From Rhizobium sp. CFBP 8762 (GTDB lineage: Bacteria; Pseudomonadota; Alphaproteobacteria; Rhizobiales; Rhizobiaceae), in assembly GCF_014841565.1 (NCBI RefSeq), contig NZ_JACYUD010000006.1:1-64000 (forward strand): DNA of 64,000 bases, in the 5' to 3' direction. Below, in pieces: positions 33,423-44,720 of the stretch. The notes beneath the pieces were generated by a model that saw nothing but the letters and a program-made list of their open reading frames with translations, ran no database searches and was not told the origin of the DNA. The position numbers and the translations under genes were made by a program. How positions within the stretch are numbered: position 1 is the stretch's first letter; every line of letters begins with the position of its first letter.

Positions 33423-35685
33423 GGTGTATGTTCCTGTCTTTCAATCGTTCATCACTGCCGGAAACCTGCGCCATTTGAGGCAGGATCACGCGGATCATGG
33501 CACCATGGCCGTTGTCAAAATCGGCCGGTGCATCGTGCAATTCCAGATGACCGCCGTGGTCATCAATGATTTTCTTCACAATGGCGAGACCGAGCCCCGT
33601 GCCCTTTTCGCGCATTGTCATATAAGGCTCCAGAACGCGGTGCCGGTTTTCGGTTGGCAGCCCCCGGCCATTGTCGATAATGTCGACAACCATTGTGCCA
33701 TCCGCTTTTCGTCCTGCTGACACTTTGACCGTCAGGGGGCCGCGCTCACTGTCAGCCGGCAGCGCCTCGATGGCTTCCACGGCATTCTTGATGATGTTCC
33801 CGAACGCCTGGCCCATCATCCGCACATCGAACATACCGTTCAACGGCTCCTCGCCGAAATCGCGGACGAATTTCACATGTGTATTGCCCATTTCCCGCAA
33901 GAATACGGCGTCCTTGAGAATGGTGCGCAGATCGGACACTTCCTTGGTAGGCTTCGGCATACGCGCAAAGTCCGAGAACTCATCCACCATGCGACCAATA
34001 TCCTCGACCTGACGCACGATAGTATCGGTGCACTGCTCGAAGACGGCCTTATCGTCCTGATTGATCTGCTTGCCATAGCGTCGCCGGATGCGCTCTGCCG
34101 AAAGCTGGATCGGGGTCAATGGATTCTTGATCTCATGCGCGATGCGGCGGGCAACATCCGCCCAGGCGGTGGATCGTTGAGCAATCACAAGGTCGGTAAT
34201 GTCATCGATAGTAATGACATAGGATTCGCGCGCCTCGTGGCTTTCCTCTCGGGTCACCTGCACGTTCAGCGTCCGCTCTTTGCCCCCTTGGAGGATATTG
34301 ACCTGACTTCGGTAGTCGTTCCGGTGCCGGGTTGCAGCCTCGGTCAGCACGCTGTCGATTTCCGGTGCCACATCAATCAGCTTCTTACCCACAAGCTCTG
34401 TCGTGCTACGGCCCAAAAACAGCTCGGACGATGAATTGGCGATGGTAATGCGGCGGTCATCCTCAACGCCGATAACAGCTGCCGTGACCCCTGACAGCAC
34501 CGCCTCGATGAAGCGACGGCGATCATCAACTTCGTCCTTTGCCTCAAGGATCTCGTTGCGCTGTGTGCGGATTTCGGCAATCATCTTATTGAAGGTACGC
34601 GACAAGCTGCCAACGTCACCATCGGCTGTGCGCACCGGAACGATCACATCCAGATTGCCGGACGCGACGCTGTCGGCGGCTCCGATCAACAGTCGAATGG
34701 GTCTCACAATACGGTCAGCGACTGCAATAGCTGTCCAGATGGCGGCCAGCAACACAATCAGCGCAAAGCCCAGATACAGCACACCAAAGGCAATTTGCAG
34801 AGGTGTGCGTCCGGCCTCAAGATTCTTGTATTCGGCTGTGTTTTCCTCCATCAGCCGCATGGAGCGCATGACTTCAACATCCACGGCACGCACGGTGTAG
34901 AGGAAGGTGCCGGGGATATCATCGAGGGCGATCACGGCCCCAACGAGGTTCGTAACGCCGGGCGGTATCAGCGTTGGCTGGCCGGAGACCGCGGCCTTCA
35001 ACGCATCCTGCGGGATAGCGGGCAGCGGTCGTTCGGTGGGTATATCGGCCTGCAGGATCTGCGTTCCATCCTTGCGCACGATGAACGCCCCCAACATGCC
35101 CCGGCCTCTTGCCTGACGCGTCAAAAGCTCGATGAAGCTGGTGCGATCCAGACTGTAGAGCAGCCGCTGTGCCTCAAGCTCATTGCCAAGCGCCACACTC
35201 TGGCCCTGCAAATAGCTTGCATTTTCCAGCATATAAGCTTGCGCGACGTTCAAAGACGAGTTGACGATCGACTGGGTGCGGAGCGAAAACCAGCGGTCGA
35301 GCCCCACATCGAGCGTAATAATAGCGAAGATCGCCACAAGAATGGCCGGCGTAATGGCCACGATGGAAAACAGGGCGACGATGCGCACATGAAGCCGCGC
35401 GGCCGCCCGGCCACGCTTGCGCGCCCTTAAGAGCCGCATAATTTCCCGCCCAATCAGAACGAGCAGGCCCAGCACAAACAACGCGTTGACGACCGCCGAC
35501 ACGATCACCACGTTGGTCTCTGGACGGATCGGCGTGACGCCCAGCAGAATAAACAGCGAGATGACTGCGGAAATCAGTGCGCCGGTTGCCAGCAACAGGC
35601 CCGGAAAGGCAAACGATGCCCGTCTGTCCTGTGTCAGCGCCAAACTGCTCTTGGCCGGGGTTGGTGCGGTTACGTCCGCCGTCAT
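33412..35685 (-). CDS. ntrY: Nitrogen-regulation sensor histidine kinase NtrY
   Basis: 757 residues. Several N-terminal membrane helices (residues ~30-110), a periplasmic sensor section, another helix near 300, HAMP (VADRIVRPIRLLIGAADSVA), PAS (AVLSGVTAAVIGVEDD), then HisKA with HEIKNPLTPIQLSAERIRRR and HATPase_c with NIIKNAVEAIE, DNGRGLP and GTGLGLAIVKKI. Phosphorylates NtrX. The 94-base gap to ntrC suggests a separate or secondary promoter. Confidence 0.94.
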   Translation of the reverse strand: MTADVTAPTPAKSSLALTQDRRASFAFPGLLLATGALISAVISLFILLGVTPIRPETNVVIVSAVVNALFVLGLLVLIGREIMRLLRARKRGRAAARLHVRIVALFSIVAITPAILVAIFAIITLDVGLDRWFSLRTQSIVNSSLNVAQAYMLENASYLQGQSVALGNELEAQRLLYSLDRTSFIELLTRQARGRGMLGAFIVRKDGTQILQADIPTERPLPAIPQDALKAAVSGQPTLIPPGVTNLVGAVIALDDIPGTFLYTVRAVDVEVMRSMRLMEENTAEYKNLEAGRTPLQIAFGVLYLGFALIVLLAAIWTAIAVADRIVRPIRLLIGAADSVASGNLDVIVPVRTADGDVGSLSRTFNKMIAEIRTQRNEILEAKDEVDDRRRFIEAVLSGVTAAVIGVEDDRRITIANSSSELFLGRSTTELVGKKLIDVAPEIDSVLTEAATRHRNDYRSQVNILQGGKERTLNVQVTREESHEARESYVITIDDITDLVIAQRSTAWADVARRIAHEIKNPLTPIQLSAERIRRRYGKQINQDDKAVFEQCTDTIVRQVEDIGRMVDEFSDFARMPKPTKEVSDLRTILKDAVFLREMGNTHVKFVRDFGEEPLNGMFDVRMMGQAFGNIIKNAVEAIEALPADSERGPLTVKVSAGRKADGTMVVDIIDNGRGLPTENRHRVLEPYMTMREKGTGLGLAIVKKIIDDHGGHLELHDAPADFDNGHGAMIRVILPQMAQVSGSDERLKDRNIHHGV

Positions 35686-35779
35686 TCAAACTTCCTTCAG
35701 GAGACGGTGCACGTTCACCATACTGAACAGCCTCTAACCAAGGCATTGTGGCGAAAATGCAACGCTTCCGGCAGGCAAG

Positions 35780-37234
35780 TCAAGCGCTGCGTGCGCTGCG
35801 ATAGACGGAAACCCCAAGTTCCCGGATTTTCTTGCGCAGCGTATTGCGGTTCAGGCCGAGAAGATCTGCGGCCTTGATCTGATTTCCACGGGTGGCGGTC
35901 AGGGCGGCCAGGATCAGCGGATACTCCATTTCCGCCAGCACGCGGTCATAAAGCCCCGGTGGTGGCAGTGCCTCTCCGAAACCTGCGAAATATTTTCGCA
36001 TGTTCTCCTCCACCGCCTGCGAAATTGTCAGACTTCCGCCCTTGCCGTTGTTCTTTTCGATGGGGCTATCAGGAATTTCCGATTGCAGTTCAGCCTCGAT
36101 GATCTCACGGGTGAACACATCCTGCGGGTATAGCGCCGTCAGGCGTCGAACCACGTTTTCCAACTCCCGAACATTGCCGGGCCATGGATGTGCCTTCATG
36201 AGTTCCAACGCTTCCTGATCGAATCGTTTGGCGTCCATCCCTTCCTTCTCCGCCTGCTGCACGAAGTGGCGCACCAGATCGGGAATGTCTTCCGCACGGT
36301 CGCGCAGAGGCGGCAACCGGAGGGGCACCACATTCAGGCGGTAGTACAGGTCTTCGCGAAACAGGCCCTGATGAATGGACTGGCGCAAATCCTTGTTGGT
36401 TGCAGCGACGATACGAACATCGGTGCGAATCGGTGTTCGTCCACCGACTGTCGTATATTCGCCCTGTTGCAGCACCCGCAGCAACCGCGTTTGTGCATCC
36501 ATCGGCATATCGCCGATTTCGTCGAGAAACAGCGTGCCGCCCTCGGCCTGCTCGAAGCGGCCGGATGAACGATTCTGTGCGCCCGTAAACGCGCCCTTCT
36601 CATGGCCGAACAATTCGGATTCGATCAGATCACGTGGAATCGCTGCCATGTTGATGGCAACGAATGGTCCGTTGCGCCTTTTGCCATAGTCATGCAGCGC
36701 GCGGGCAACCAGTTCCTTTCCCGTACCTGATTCCCCGGTAATCATCAGGGTCAGATCGGTCTGCATAAGACGCGCCAACACCCGGTAAATTTCCTGCATG
36801 GCAGCGGAGCGGCCGACCAGCGGCATTCCGTCCTGCATATCGTCTTCCGCACGCACCGGCTTGCGTTTGGGTTCAGCCAGCGCCCGCCCGATGATGGCGA
36901 TCAGCTCTGTCAGGTCGAAGGGCTTCGGCAGATAGTCATAGGCACCTTTCTCCGACGCTTTGATGGCCGTCATGAATGTGTTCTGCGCACTCATGACAAG
37001 AACCGGCAGGTCCGGGCGGGCTTTCTTGATGCGAGGCAGCAGATCGAACGCGTTTTCATCCGGCATGATCACGTCCGTCACCACCAGATCGCCCTCACCG
37101 GCTGCGATCCACCGCCACAACGTGGCGGCGTTCGATGTGATGCGCACATCATATCCGGCGCGGGTCAAAGCCTGATTGAGAACTGTGCGAATAGCGGCAT
37201 CATCGTCGGCGACAAGAATGGTTGCGGCTGTCAT
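35780..37234 (-). CDS. ntrC: Nitrogen-regulation response regulator NtrC
   Basis: 484 residues: receiver ([12 protein letters not shown], phospho-Asp in [10 protein letters not shown]), sigma-54 AAA+ domain with Walker A GESGTGKE, intact GAFTGA ([17 protein letters not shown]) and Walker [11 protein letters not shown], then a Fis HTH ([18 protein letters not shown]). Activates glnA, amtB and related genes under nitrogen limitation. Five bases downstream of ntrB. Confidence 0.95.
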   Translation of the reverse strand: MTAATILVADDDAAIRTVLNQALTRAGYDVRITSNAATLWRWIAAGEGDLVVTDVIMPDENAFDLLPRIKKARPDLPVLVMSAQNTFMTAIKASEKGAYDYLPKPFDLTELIAIIGRALAEPKRKPVRAEDDMQDGMPLVGRSAAMQEIYRVLARLMQTDLTLMITGESGTGKELVARALHDYGKRRNGPFVAINMAAIPRDLIESELFGHEKGAFTGAQNRSSGRFEQAEGGTLFLDEIGDMPMDAQTRLLRVLQQGEYTTVGGRTPIRTDVRIVAATNKDLRQSIHQGLFREDLYYRLNVVPLRLPPLRDRAEDIPDLVRHFVQQAEKEGMDAKRFDQEALELMKAHPWPGNVRELENVVRRLTALYPQDVFTREIIEAELQSEIPDSPIEKNNGKGGSLTISQAVEENMRKYFAGFGEALPPPGLYDRVLAEMEYPLILAALTATRGNQIKAADLLGLNRNTLRKKIRELGVSVYRSARSA

Positions 37235-37239
37235 CGTTC

Positions 37240-38379
37240 TTATCCTCTTGTCGTTGAGGTTTCTGAATCGTCGATCATGCCCTTGGACACTGGCATGAGA
37301 ACACGAAATATGGTGCGGTTTGTCTGGCTATCGCATTCGATAATACCGCCATGCGCGCCAATGATTTTGGCGACCAGCGCAAGACCAAGTCCAGAGCCAT
37401 TGGTTTTGGTTGTGACAAACGGATCGAAGAGATGCGGCAGCAGGTCGAGCGGAACACCTGGCCCGTTGTCGACAACACAGAATTCCAGCGGAAGCGATAT
37501 CTTTTCTCTCGTCCCTGCTACCGAAAGCTTGATGCCGGGTCGGTAAGCTGTGGTGAGAACAATCTCGCTATCCGGCCTGTCGTTCACGGCTTCGGCCGCA
37601 TTCTTGATCAGATTCAAGAACACCTGAACCAGTTGATCCCGATTGGCATACACCAGTGGCAGCGACGGGTCGTAATTTTCCGTGATCTTGATGTGGCGGG
37701 CAAATCCCGCTTTTGCGACCGCCTTCACATGATCCAGCACCGAGTGAATATTGACCGCTATGCGATCCACCGGTCGCTCGTCGGAGAATACTTCCATACG
37801 ATCAACCAGCGATACGATGCGGTCCGTTTCGTCGCAAATCAACTGTGTCAGAGCACGGTCGTCGCCCTCAACCGAGGTTTCAAGTAGTTGCGCCGCTCCG
37901 CGGATCCCGGAAAGCGGGTTTTTGATCTCATGGGCCAGCATGGAGGCAAGCCCTGTAACCGAGCGGGCCGCAGCACGGTGTGTCAACTGCCGGTCAATCT
38001 TGTCGGCGATCGTCCGCTCCTGAAACACGACGACCACCGACCCCGGCGCTACTGCCACCGGCGCCACGTAGAGATCCACAAGCTTATCCGCCCCCAACCG
38101 GGGTGAGCTCAGATCGACGCGATATTCGTTCACCGGCGCGCGGCGTTCCCGTACCTGATCGATCAGCGTCAACAGCGGACTGCCGAACGGTATGAAATAG
38201 TCGATCCGATGTTTGGCAAGCGAAACGGCACTGCTGGCCAAAAACGCTTCAGCTTCCCAGTTGGCAAACACAACATAGCCATCCGCATCCACCATGAGAA
38301 CGGGGTTCTGGATTGCGTTCAGTACAGACATGGCAAGCTCGCTCATGTCTGCGGAAGGTCGGTTTCGGTCGCCCGTCAT
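37240..38379 (-). CDS. ntrB: Nitrogen-regulation histidine kinase NtrB
   Basis: 379 residues, cytosolic. N-terminal PAS ([22 protein letters not shown]), HisKA with [20 protein letters not shown] and phospho-His, and HATPase_c ([33 protein letters not shown]). Phosphorylates or dephosphorylates NtrC depending on the PII protein. Overlaps dusB by four bases (ATGA), the classical nifR3-ntrB-ntrC operon. Confidence 0.95.
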   Translation of the reverse strand: MTGDRNRPSADMSELAMSVLNAIQNPVLMVDADGYVVFANWEAEAFLASSAVSLAKHRIDYFIPFGSPLLTLIDQVRERRAPVNEYRVDLSSPRLGADKLVDLYVAPVAVAPGSVVVVFQERTIADKIDRQLTHRAAARSVTGLASMLAHEIKNPLSGIRGAAQLLETSVEGDDRALTQLICDETDRIVSLVDRMEVFSDERPVDRIAVNIHSVLDHVKAVAKAGFARHIKITENYDPSLPLVYANRDQLVQVFLNLIKNAAEAVNDRPDSEIVLTTAYRPGIKLSVAGTREKISLPLEFCVVDNGPGVPLDLLPHLFDPFVTTKTNGSGLGLALVAKIIGAHGGIIECDSQTNRTIFRVLMPVSKGMIDDSETSTTRG

Positions 38380-39389
38380 GCAGCTATTACCTTTCGGGCT
38401 TCCTGGCTATCGCTGTCGCGCAACGCGCTGACAGTTCTGTTGATAACGTCGTCCGGGTTGAGCGACGTCATGATGGACGCTTTTTCCTCAGCCTGTAGAT
38501 GCGGCGCAAAACGCTCCAGATACCAGCCGATATGTTTGCGTGCGTGGCGCACAGCAATATCTATGCCGTAGAACTCCAGCATCATATCATAATGCTCACG
38601 CACGATTTCAGCGATCTCCGCCATTGCAGGATGCGCAACTGCACCCGCCAGGTAGCCCGGATGCCAAGGGCGGCCATAGGCTCCGCGCCCCACCATCACC
38701 GCATCTGCCCCGGACAGTGCCAGTATCCGCGTCACATCGTCATGCGTTTCCACATCGCCATTGGCAATCAATGGAATGGTTATAGCATCGCGCACTGCCG
38801 CGATTGCGGCCCAATCCGCCCGCCCTTTGTAAAACTGCATGCGGGTGCGTCCATGAATGGTGATCATTCGGACGCCAGCTTCTTCCGCCCGTTTTGCAAT
38901 TTCCGGCGCGTTGATGCTGTCGTCATCCCAGCCCAACCGCATTTTCAGCGTGACGGGAACGTCGACAGCTTTCACCGTCGCCTCGATCAACGACAGGGCA
39001 TGGTCGGGATCGCGCATCAATGCTGAGCCGGAATACCCGCCAATCACTTTTTTGGCCGGACACCCCATATTAATGTCGACTATATCAGCGCCGTTATCGA
39101 CAGCCACACGCGCCGCCTCACCCATCCAATAGGCTTCACGACCGGCAAGCTGCACCATATGGGGGCTGATTCCGGCGTTGCGCAAACGCGCCCAGGATTC
39201 ACTGGCATTGCCAACCAGTTCACGGCTTGCCACCATCTCCGTAACCACGAGCCCGGCACCATATCGCCAAGCAAGCTGCCGGAACGGCAAATCCGTCACG
39301 CCGGACATCGGCGCAAGAACCACCCGGTTTCGCAGTCCGACGCTGCCTAGGCCAAGCGCTTGCGAAAGATCAACACCAGTCAAACGCAT
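38376..39389 (-). CDS. dusB: tRNA-dihydrouridine synthase (DusB/NifR3)
   Basis: 337 residues from ATG 39389 ([12 protein letters not shown]); longer starts at 39416 and 39440 add residues that are not family-like. FMN TIM barrel: [27 protein letters not shown] with the catalytic Cys, and [14 protein letters not shown] plus [10 protein letters not shown] for phosphate and FMN. Reduces uridine in the tRNA D-loop. Called nifR3 in rhizobia because it precedes ntrBC. Confidence 0.93.
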   Translation of the reverse strand: MRLTGVDLSQALGLGSVGLRNRVVLAPMSGVTDLPFRQLAWRYGAGLVVTEMVASRELVGNASESWARLRNAGISPHMVQLAGREAYWMGEAARVAVDNGADIVDINMGCPAKKVIGGYSGSALMRDPDHALSLIEATVKAVDVPVTLKMRLGWDDDSINAPEIAKRAEEAGVRMITIHGRTRMQFYKGRADWAAIAAVRDAITIPLIANGDVETHDDVTRILALSGADAVMVGRGAYGRPWHPGYLAGAVAHPAMAEIAEIVREHYDMMLEFYGIDIAVRHARKHIGWYLERFAPHLQAEEKASIMTSLNPDDVINRTVSALRDSDSQEARKVIAA

Positions 39390-39542
39390 ATCTTTCAGGC
39401 AAGAATTAAACTGCATTATTTTTAGCCAGTATCGGCGCATTTGCCAAGCATATTGATGCGGCTTCCGTAAAATAACGCGAAAGCTGGAATTCCCGTAGCA
39501 TTACCGCTAGAGACACTCCATAGCGGTAACCGGACCAAATGC

Positions 39543-40745
39543 ATGAAGATTAACGATCATATCCTGTGTGGTGTCGTCATCGTCGCGGCAGGACGAGGTG
39601 AGCGGGCGGGCGACCCGGAGGCCGGACCCAAACAATATCGAACCATCGGTGGCAAACCCGTCCTCACCCACACATTGCAGCGCTTCGTTGATGCTATGCC
39701 GGACTCCCCGTTGGTCGTGGTCATTCACCCGGATGACGAAGCTTTGTTTGAAGATGCGTGTTCGCAGCTCAGTCCACCGCGTAGAGTTTCATATGTTTTC
39801 GGGAGTACAACGCGACAGCGCTCCGTGCTTGAAGGACTGCGCGCGTTGCAAGACACCGGCGTCAGCCATGTGTTGATTCAAGATAGCGTGCGCCCTTTTC
39901 TGTCGAATGATCTTTTGCAGCGGGTTGTGGAGACCCTACAGAACGGCGCAGAGGGTGTCCTTCCTGTAATGCCCGTTACCGATACGCTGAAACGCGGTAA
40001 TGGCGGCTTTGTGCTGGAGACGGTTTCCCGCGCCGCATTATATGCAGCGCAAACGCCCCAAGCTTTCGGTTATCGTCAAATATTGAAGGCCCACAGCGAT
40101 GCAGACCGTGAGAACGTTTCCGATCTCACTGACGACGCCTCAATTGCCGAATGGGCCGGTATACCGGTTACGCTGGTCGAAGGTTCAGCCGAAAATGTAA
40201 AGCTGACATTGAAGAAAGACATTGCCATGGCCGACGAAAAGCTAATCCAAACCTTGCCTGATGTGCGAACCGGCAACGGCTACGACGTTCATCAGCTGGT
40301 TGAGGGCGATGGGGTAACTCTTTGTGGCATATACATTCCTCATGACCAGAAGCTATCCGGCCATTCCGATGCGGACGTTGCTCTTCATGCTTTGACCGAT
40401 GCGTTGCTCGCCACCTGTGGTGCTGGCGATATCGGGGATCATTTCCCCCCCTCCGATATGCAGTGGAAAGGCGCAGCCTCCGGGATCTTTCTGAAACACG
40501 CCGTTCAAATTGTCCGCGAACATGGCGGTACGATCTTGAACGCAGACGTGACGCTGATCGCCGAGGCTCCAAAAATCGGTCCACACCGATTGGAGATGCG
40601 GCAAAACCTTGCAGACCTGATGGAAATCTCTCTAGATCGGTGCTCAGTGAAAGCCACCACAAACGAGACAATTGGTTTTATCGGTCGCCGCGAAGGTATC
40701 GCCGCCATCGCGACGGCGTCAGTTATTTATAAGGGAATGGATTGA
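39543..40745 (+). CDS. ispDF: Bifunctional IspD/IspF enzyme of the MEP isoprenoid pathway
   Basis: 400 residues. Residues 1-235 are IspD ([14 protein letters not shown]...[10 protein letters not shown], then [10 protein letters not shown]): CTP plus MEP gives CDP-ME. Residues ~240-400 are IspF (GNGYDVHQL, then [19 protein letters not shown] and [11 protein letters not shown]): cyclisation of CDP-MEP to MEcPP with Zn ligands Asp/His. The fusion is typical of alphaproteobacteria. Divergent from dusB; overlaps pncC by four bases. Confidence 0.95.
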   Translation: MKINDHILCGVVIVAAGRGERAGDPEAGPKQYRTIGGKPVLTHTLQRFVDAMPDSPLVVVIHPDDEALFEDACSQLSPPRRVSYVFGSTTRQRSVLEGLRALQDTGVSHVLIQDSVRPFLSNDLLQRVVETLQNGAEGVLPVMPVTDTLKRGNGGFVLETVSRAALYAAQTPQAFGYRQILKAHSDADRENVSDLTDDASIAEWAGIPVTLVEGSAENVKLTLKKDIAMADEKLIQTLPDVRTGNGYDVHQLVEGDGVTLCGIYIPHDQKLSGHSDADVALHALTDALLATCGAGDIGDHFPPSDMQWKGAASGIFLKHAVQIVREHGGTILNADVTLIAEAPKIGPHRLEMRQNLADLMEISLDRCSVKATTNETIGFIGRREGIAAIATASVIYKGMD

Positions 40746-41245
40746 TGTTTTGGCCGGAAACAATTGAACAAAAGTCCAAGCGCGTTATCGAGCAGTTCAA
40801 ACAGAACAACGTGAAACTGGTTACAGCTGAATCCTGCACCGGAGGGCTTATCGCCGCTGCTCTGACGGAAATTTCCGGCTCTTCCGCTGTGGTCGAGCGC
40901 GGTTTCGTTACTTACTCGAACGAGGCCAAAATGGAACTGGTCTGGGTTGACCGTTCGATCCTTGAAAGACACGGTGCCGTATCCAAAGAGGTCGCGGAAG
41001 AAATGGCACGGGGCGCTTTGTCCCACTCTCGGGCCCATGTATCCGTCGCAGTTACCGGCGTCGCCGGGCCGACAGGTGGATCCGCCGAAAAGCCCGTGGG
41101 ACTGGTTCACTTTGCTGCGTTTACGCGGTCTGGAACCCTGCTTCACAAAGAAAGGCGTTTTGGCGATAGCGGTCGCCTGAACGTTCGTCTTGCGACCGTG
41201 GAAACGGCGCTGGATCTTCTTTCGGAAGCACTTCAGGACTTGTAA
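40742..41245 (+). CDS. pncC: CinA C-terminal domain protein (NMN amidohydrolase PncC)
   Basis: 167 residues forming a stand-alone CinA C-terminal domain: [21 protein letters not shown] with the nucleophilic Ser, [32 protein letters not shown]. Deamidates nicotinamide mononucleotide for NAD recycling. Coupled to ispDF by ATGA overlap and convergent with ratA, with which it overlaps by 13 bases. Confidence 0.92.
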   Translation: MMFWPETIEQKSKRVIEQFKQNNVKLVTAESCTGGLIAAALTEISGSSAVVERGFVTYSNEAKMELVWVDRSILERHGAVSKEVAEEMARGALSHSRAHVSVAVTGVAGPTGGSAEKPVGLVHFAAFTRSGTLLHKERRFGDSGRLNVRLATVETALDLLSEALQDL

Positions 41246-41682
41246 ATTGTTTTTGCGCGCTTTTCGAATGCGTCCGTGAACATCCGAAATGCGCGATCAA
41301 ACATCGATCCCATTAAAGCGCCTAGAATACGGTTCTTGAACTCATAATCGATGAAGAAGTTCACCGAGCAGCTGTTTTCGTCGACCGGCTCAAACCGCCA
41401 TTCATTGTTGAGATAGCGGAACGGTCCGTCGACATACTTTACGTCGATGGCATTCTCCGCATCGTTCAAGAGAACCTGCGTGGTGAACGTTTCCCGAATG
41501 GCCTTGTAGCCGACACTCATATCGGCAATCAGCAAGGTCTTGCCGTCCCGCTCCTTGCTGGAGCGGATCACCAAAGCTTCGCACAAGGGCAAAAATTCAG
41601 GGTATCGTTCTACATCTGCAACCAGTTCGTACATCTGGCGGGGGGTGTGGGGAACGATGCGGCGGGTTTCAAACTTTGGCAT
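41233..41682 (-). CDS. RatA/COQ10-family START-domain protein
   Basis: 149 residues from ATG 41682 (MPKFETRRIVPHTPRQMYEL); a 19-residue upstream extension is not family-like. The START-like fold shows VADVERYPEFLPLC, ADMSVGYKAIRETFTTQV, and the C-terminal VNFFIDYEFKNRILGALMGSMFDRA, which fits coenzyme Q-binding COQ10/RatA proteins. In alphaproteobacteria these probably deliver ubiquinone rather than inhibit ribosomes. Downstream of lipA on the same strand. Confidence 0.9.
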   Translation of the reverse strand: MPKFETRRIVPHTPRQMYELVADVERYPEFLPLCEALVIRSSKERDGKTLLIADMSVGYKAIRETFTTQVLLNDAENAIDVKYVDGPFRYLNNEWRFEPVDENSCSVNFFIDYEFKNRILGALMGSMFDRAFRMFTDAFEKRAKTIYKS

Positions 41683-41778
41683 GGTCTGGAGGTAATATTC
41701 CCGTTGACTAACATCAAGGGACAGGCTGCTCGTAAACAACAGCTGTCCCCTGATTTGTCCTGATCTTTTATAGGTCGC

Positions 41779-42747
41779 TCAGGATGCCAGCAAAAGTTTG
41801 CGTTCCCGTGCCTGTTTCAACTGCGCAAAATCATCACCGGCGTGATGAGACGACCGGGTCAGTGGGCTGGATGCCACCATCAGAAAGCCCTTCGTATAGG
41901 CGACCGTCTCATACGAGGCAAACTCATCCGGCGTTACGAATTTGACGACCTTGTGATGCTTGCGCGTTGGCTGCAAATACTGACCGATGGTGATGAAGTC
42001 CACCTCGGCCGTACGCAGATCATCCATGAGCTGCAACACTTCGTTACGCTCTTCCCCAAGGCCGACCATGATGCCCGATTTTGTAAACATCGTCGGATCC
42101 AGCTCTTTCACGCGTTGAAGAAGACGGATCGAATGGAAGTATCGCGCGCCGGGTCGGACCGTCAGGTAGTTGGATGGCACGGTTTCCAGATTGTGATTGA
42201 ACACGTCGGGCTTGGCGGCAACAACGCGCTCCAAGGCGCCAGGTTTGCGCAGGAAATCCGGTGTCAAAATCTCGATCGTCGTCAGAGGCGACGCTGCTCG
42301 AATGGCCCAAATCACCTTTTCGAAATGCTCCGCCCCACCATCGGCAAGATCATCGCGGTCAACCGAGGTGATCACAACATGCGACAAGCCCATTTGTTTA
42401 ACGGCCTTAGCCACGTTCTCTGGCTCCGCCATATCCAGCGCATTCGGCTTGCCGGTCGACACGTTGCAGAACGCACAGGCACGTGTGCAAATCTCACCCA
42501 TGATCATGAATGTCGCGTGTTTCTTATCCCAACATTCACCGATGTTGGGACATCCCGCTTCTTCGCAGACCGTCACAAGACGGTTACTTTTCACGATCTC
42601 GCGCGTTTCCTGATAACCTTTGGAAACCGGTGCCCGAACGCGTATCCATTCAGGTTTGCGCAGGACCTCGGTATCTGGGCGATGGGCCTTTTCCGGATGC
42701 CGAACGCGCTTTGGATCCAGCGTTGTTCTATCGAGGATAGTTACCAT
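41779..42747 (-). CDS. lipA: Lipoyl synthase
   Basis: 322 residues of a radical SAM enzyme with two clusters: the auxiliary [13 protein letters not shown] (C-x4-C-x5-C) and the radical [11 protein letters not shown] (C-x3-C-x2-C). It ends with a conserved [10 protein letters not shown] serine ligand block. Inserts two sulfurs into octanoyl groups on lipoyl domains, here those of PdhB and PdhC encoded just upstream. In the same strand group as lpd and pdhABC. Confidence 0.96.
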   Translation of the reverse strand: MVTILDRTTLDPKRVRHPEKAHRPDTEVLRKPEWIRVRAPVSKGYQETREIVKSNRLVTVCEEAGCPNIGECWDKKHATFMIMGEICTRACAFCNVSTGKPNALDMAEPENVAKAVKQMGLSHVVITSVDRDDLADGGAEHFEKVIWAIRAASPLTTIEILTPDFLRKPGALERVVAAKPDVFNHNLETVPSNYLTVRPGARYFHSIRLLQRVKELDPTMFTKSGIMVGLGEERNEVLQLMDDLRTAEVDFITIGQYLQPTRKHHKVVKFVTPDEFASYETVAYTKGFLMVASSPLTRSSHHAGDDFAQLKQARERKLLLAS

Positions 42748-42805
42748 ATCGCGTTATTCCCTGGTCACCAACAGAAGCTATTGCAGCGCTTATAAACGAC
42801 CAGAC

Positions 42806-42843
42806 AAAAAAGTCAGGCCACCATTTTCACGGGGTGACCTGAC
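42806..42843 (-). terminator. Rho-independent terminator after glsB-like gene
   Basis: On the minus strand the 11-bp stem GTCAGGTCACC/GGTGGCCTGAC (one G-U pair) with a short loop is followed by six Ts, 23 bases after the preceding stop codon. Confidence 0.85.
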
Positions 42844-42865
42844 GGGAATAACAGGAGTTGGAGGT

Positions 42866-43117
42866 TTAACGGCGTATCGCGCGTCCGACGGCAATCAGGA
42901 TACACGCCCCGATAAAGCCAACGATGAGATAGGCCAACCAACCCGTGTAACCCACGCCGAGCAACCCCAAGAGGAAGTTCAGCACCACTGCGCCAACGAT
43001 CCCCAAAAAGATGTTCATGAAGAGACCCATATTGCTCTTCATAAACTGCTCAGCAAGCCACCCTGCAAATCCGCCAATGATGATGGCGGCTAGAAAACCA
43101 ACGCCGTTCAAGTCCAT
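42866..43117 (-). CDS. GlsB/YeaQ/YmgE family membrane protein
   Basis: 83 residues with three hydrophobic, glycine-rich helices and the family pattern: LAAIIIGGFAGWLAEQFMK, GLFMNIFLGIVGAVVLNFLL, WLAYLIVGFIGACILIAVGR. Transglycosylase-associated-like small stress protein of the inner membrane; molecular role unknown. Followed by its own terminator before lipA. Confidence 0.9.
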   Translation of the reverse strand: MDLNGVGFLAAIIIGGFAGWLAEQFMKSNMGLFMNIFLGIVGAVVLNFLLGLLGVGYTGWLAYLIVGFIGACILIAVGRAIRR

Positions 43118-43200
43118 TTTGCTCTCCGATCCTGACTGGATGCTAATTCCGCATACATATCAATGAATTGGAGGCCAAAAGGTTCCATGAACCGCAAAAT

Positions 43201-44646
43201 TTAGGCGTTTAGAACCCGACCATAGGCATCCAGCACGCTTTCTTTCATCATTTCCGACAAAGTTGGGTGCGGGAAGATCGTATGCATCAGTTCCTCCTCG
43301 GTTGTTTCCAGGTTCATCGCAACAACAAATCCCTGGATCAACTCGGTCACTTCGGCACCCACCATGTGCGCACCGATCAGTTCGCCGGTCTTGCTGTCGA
43401 AAATGGTCTTCACCAGACCATTGTCCTCACCAAGCGCAATGGCCTTGCCGTTCGCGTTGAACGCATAGCGCCCGACCCGAATATCACGCCCCTGCTCCCG
43501 CGCCTTTGCCTCTGTCAAACCAACGGAAGCAACCTGCGGGTTGCAATAGGTGCAGCCCGGTATTTTCAGCCGGTCCATGGTGTGGACATTGGGAAGCCCT
43601 GCAATCTTCTCGATGCAGATAACACCTTCATGCTCCGCCTTGTGTGCGAGCATCGGCGGACCGGCGACGTCACCAATAGCATAAAGGCCTTCGACATTGG
43701 TTCGGCCGTAACCATCGATCACCGCGCAGCCTCGATCCGTCTTCACGCCGAGCGCCTCCAGACCGAGGTTCTCAATATTTCCCTGCACGCCCACTGCAGA
43801 AATCAATCGGTCGGCTGTGATTTGCGTAACCTTGCCATCCTTGGTTTCGACAAAAGCCGTGATGTCATTGGCACCTTTTTCAACCTTGGAGACTTTGGCT
43901 TCGGTGATTATTTTAAGCCCGCGCTTCTCCAGCGCCTTCCGGGCGATGGCCGAGATTTCGACATCTTCAACCGGCATGATATTCGCCAGCAACTCGATGA
44001 CCGTCACGTCCACGCCCATGGAGCGGTAGAAACTCGCAAATTCGATACCGATGGCCCCGGACCCCATCACCACAAGCGACTTCGGCATTTCGGACGGCTT
44101 CATCGCCTCGAAATAGGTCCAGATCAGCTTTCCATCGGGCTCAATGCCCGGCAGTGCACGGGGCCGTGCGCCAGTCGCAACAATAATGTGCTTTGCCGTA
44201 TAGGTGCCCTCACCCTTCACGCCCTTAGGTACGGGGTTTTGAGGCTCAACAACCGGCTTGGTGTTTTTTGAAACGATCACCTCATTCGGCTTGCTGAGCT
44301 TTGCTTCGCCCCAAATGACATCGATCTTGTTCTTTTTCATCAAATACGCGACACCGCCATTCAGGCGTGCCGATACGCCGCGTGAACGCGCAACGACATC
44401 CTTCACATTGGCTGTCATCTTGCCGTCTAAAGTCAGACCATAGTCTTTCGCGTGGTTGGCATGATCCAGGATTTCCGCTGATCTCAGCAAGGCTTTGGTG
44501 GGGATACACCCCCAATTCAGGCAGATACCACCGAGATGCTCGCGCTCGATAATGGCCGTTTTCAAGCCAAGCTGGGCAGACCGGATAGCGGACACATAAC
44601 CGCCCGGGCCGGAACCGATGATGATGACGTCATAATTTTCAGCCAT
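43201..44646 (-). CDS. lpdA: Dihydrolipoamide dehydrogenase (E3)
   Basis: 481 residues: FAD motif IIGSGPGGYVSAIRSAQLG, redox disulfide GGICLNWGCIPTKALL, NAD motif VMGSGAIGIEFASFY, and C-terminal catalytic dyad in HTIFPHPTLSEMM. Reoxidises dihydrolipoyl groups of pyruvate dehydrogenase with NAD+. Separated from pdhC by a GDSL hydrolase gene on the same strand. Confidence 0.96.
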   Translation of the reverse strand: MAENYDVIIIGSGPGGYVSAIRSAQLGLKTAIIEREHLGGICLNWGCIPTKALLRSAEILDHANHAKDYGLTLDGKMTANVKDVVARSRGVSARLNGGVAYLMKKNKIDVIWGEAKLSKPNEVIVSKNTKPVVEPQNPVPKGVKGEGTYTAKHIIVATGARPRALPGIEPDGKLIWTYFEAMKPSEMPKSLVVMGSGAIGIEFASFYRSMGVDVTVIELLANIMPVEDVEISAIARKALEKRGLKIITEAKVSKVEKGANDITAFVETKDGKVTQITADRLISAVGVQGNIENLGLEALGVKTDRGCAVIDGYGRTNVEGLYAIGDVAGPPMLAHKAEHEGVICIEKIAGLPNVHTMDRLKIPGCTYCNPQVASVGLTEAKAREQGRDIRVGRYAFNANGKAIALGEDNGLVKTIFDSKTGELIGAHMVGAEVTELIQGFVVAMNLETTEEELMHTIFPHPTLSEMMKESVLDAYGRVLNA

Positions 44647-44720
44647 TGCTTTTCCGTTCTTTCAATCGCCCCGGCGCGCAAACAATCGCCACAGGCGTTT
44701 AATTCTACTTAAGCCGCCCG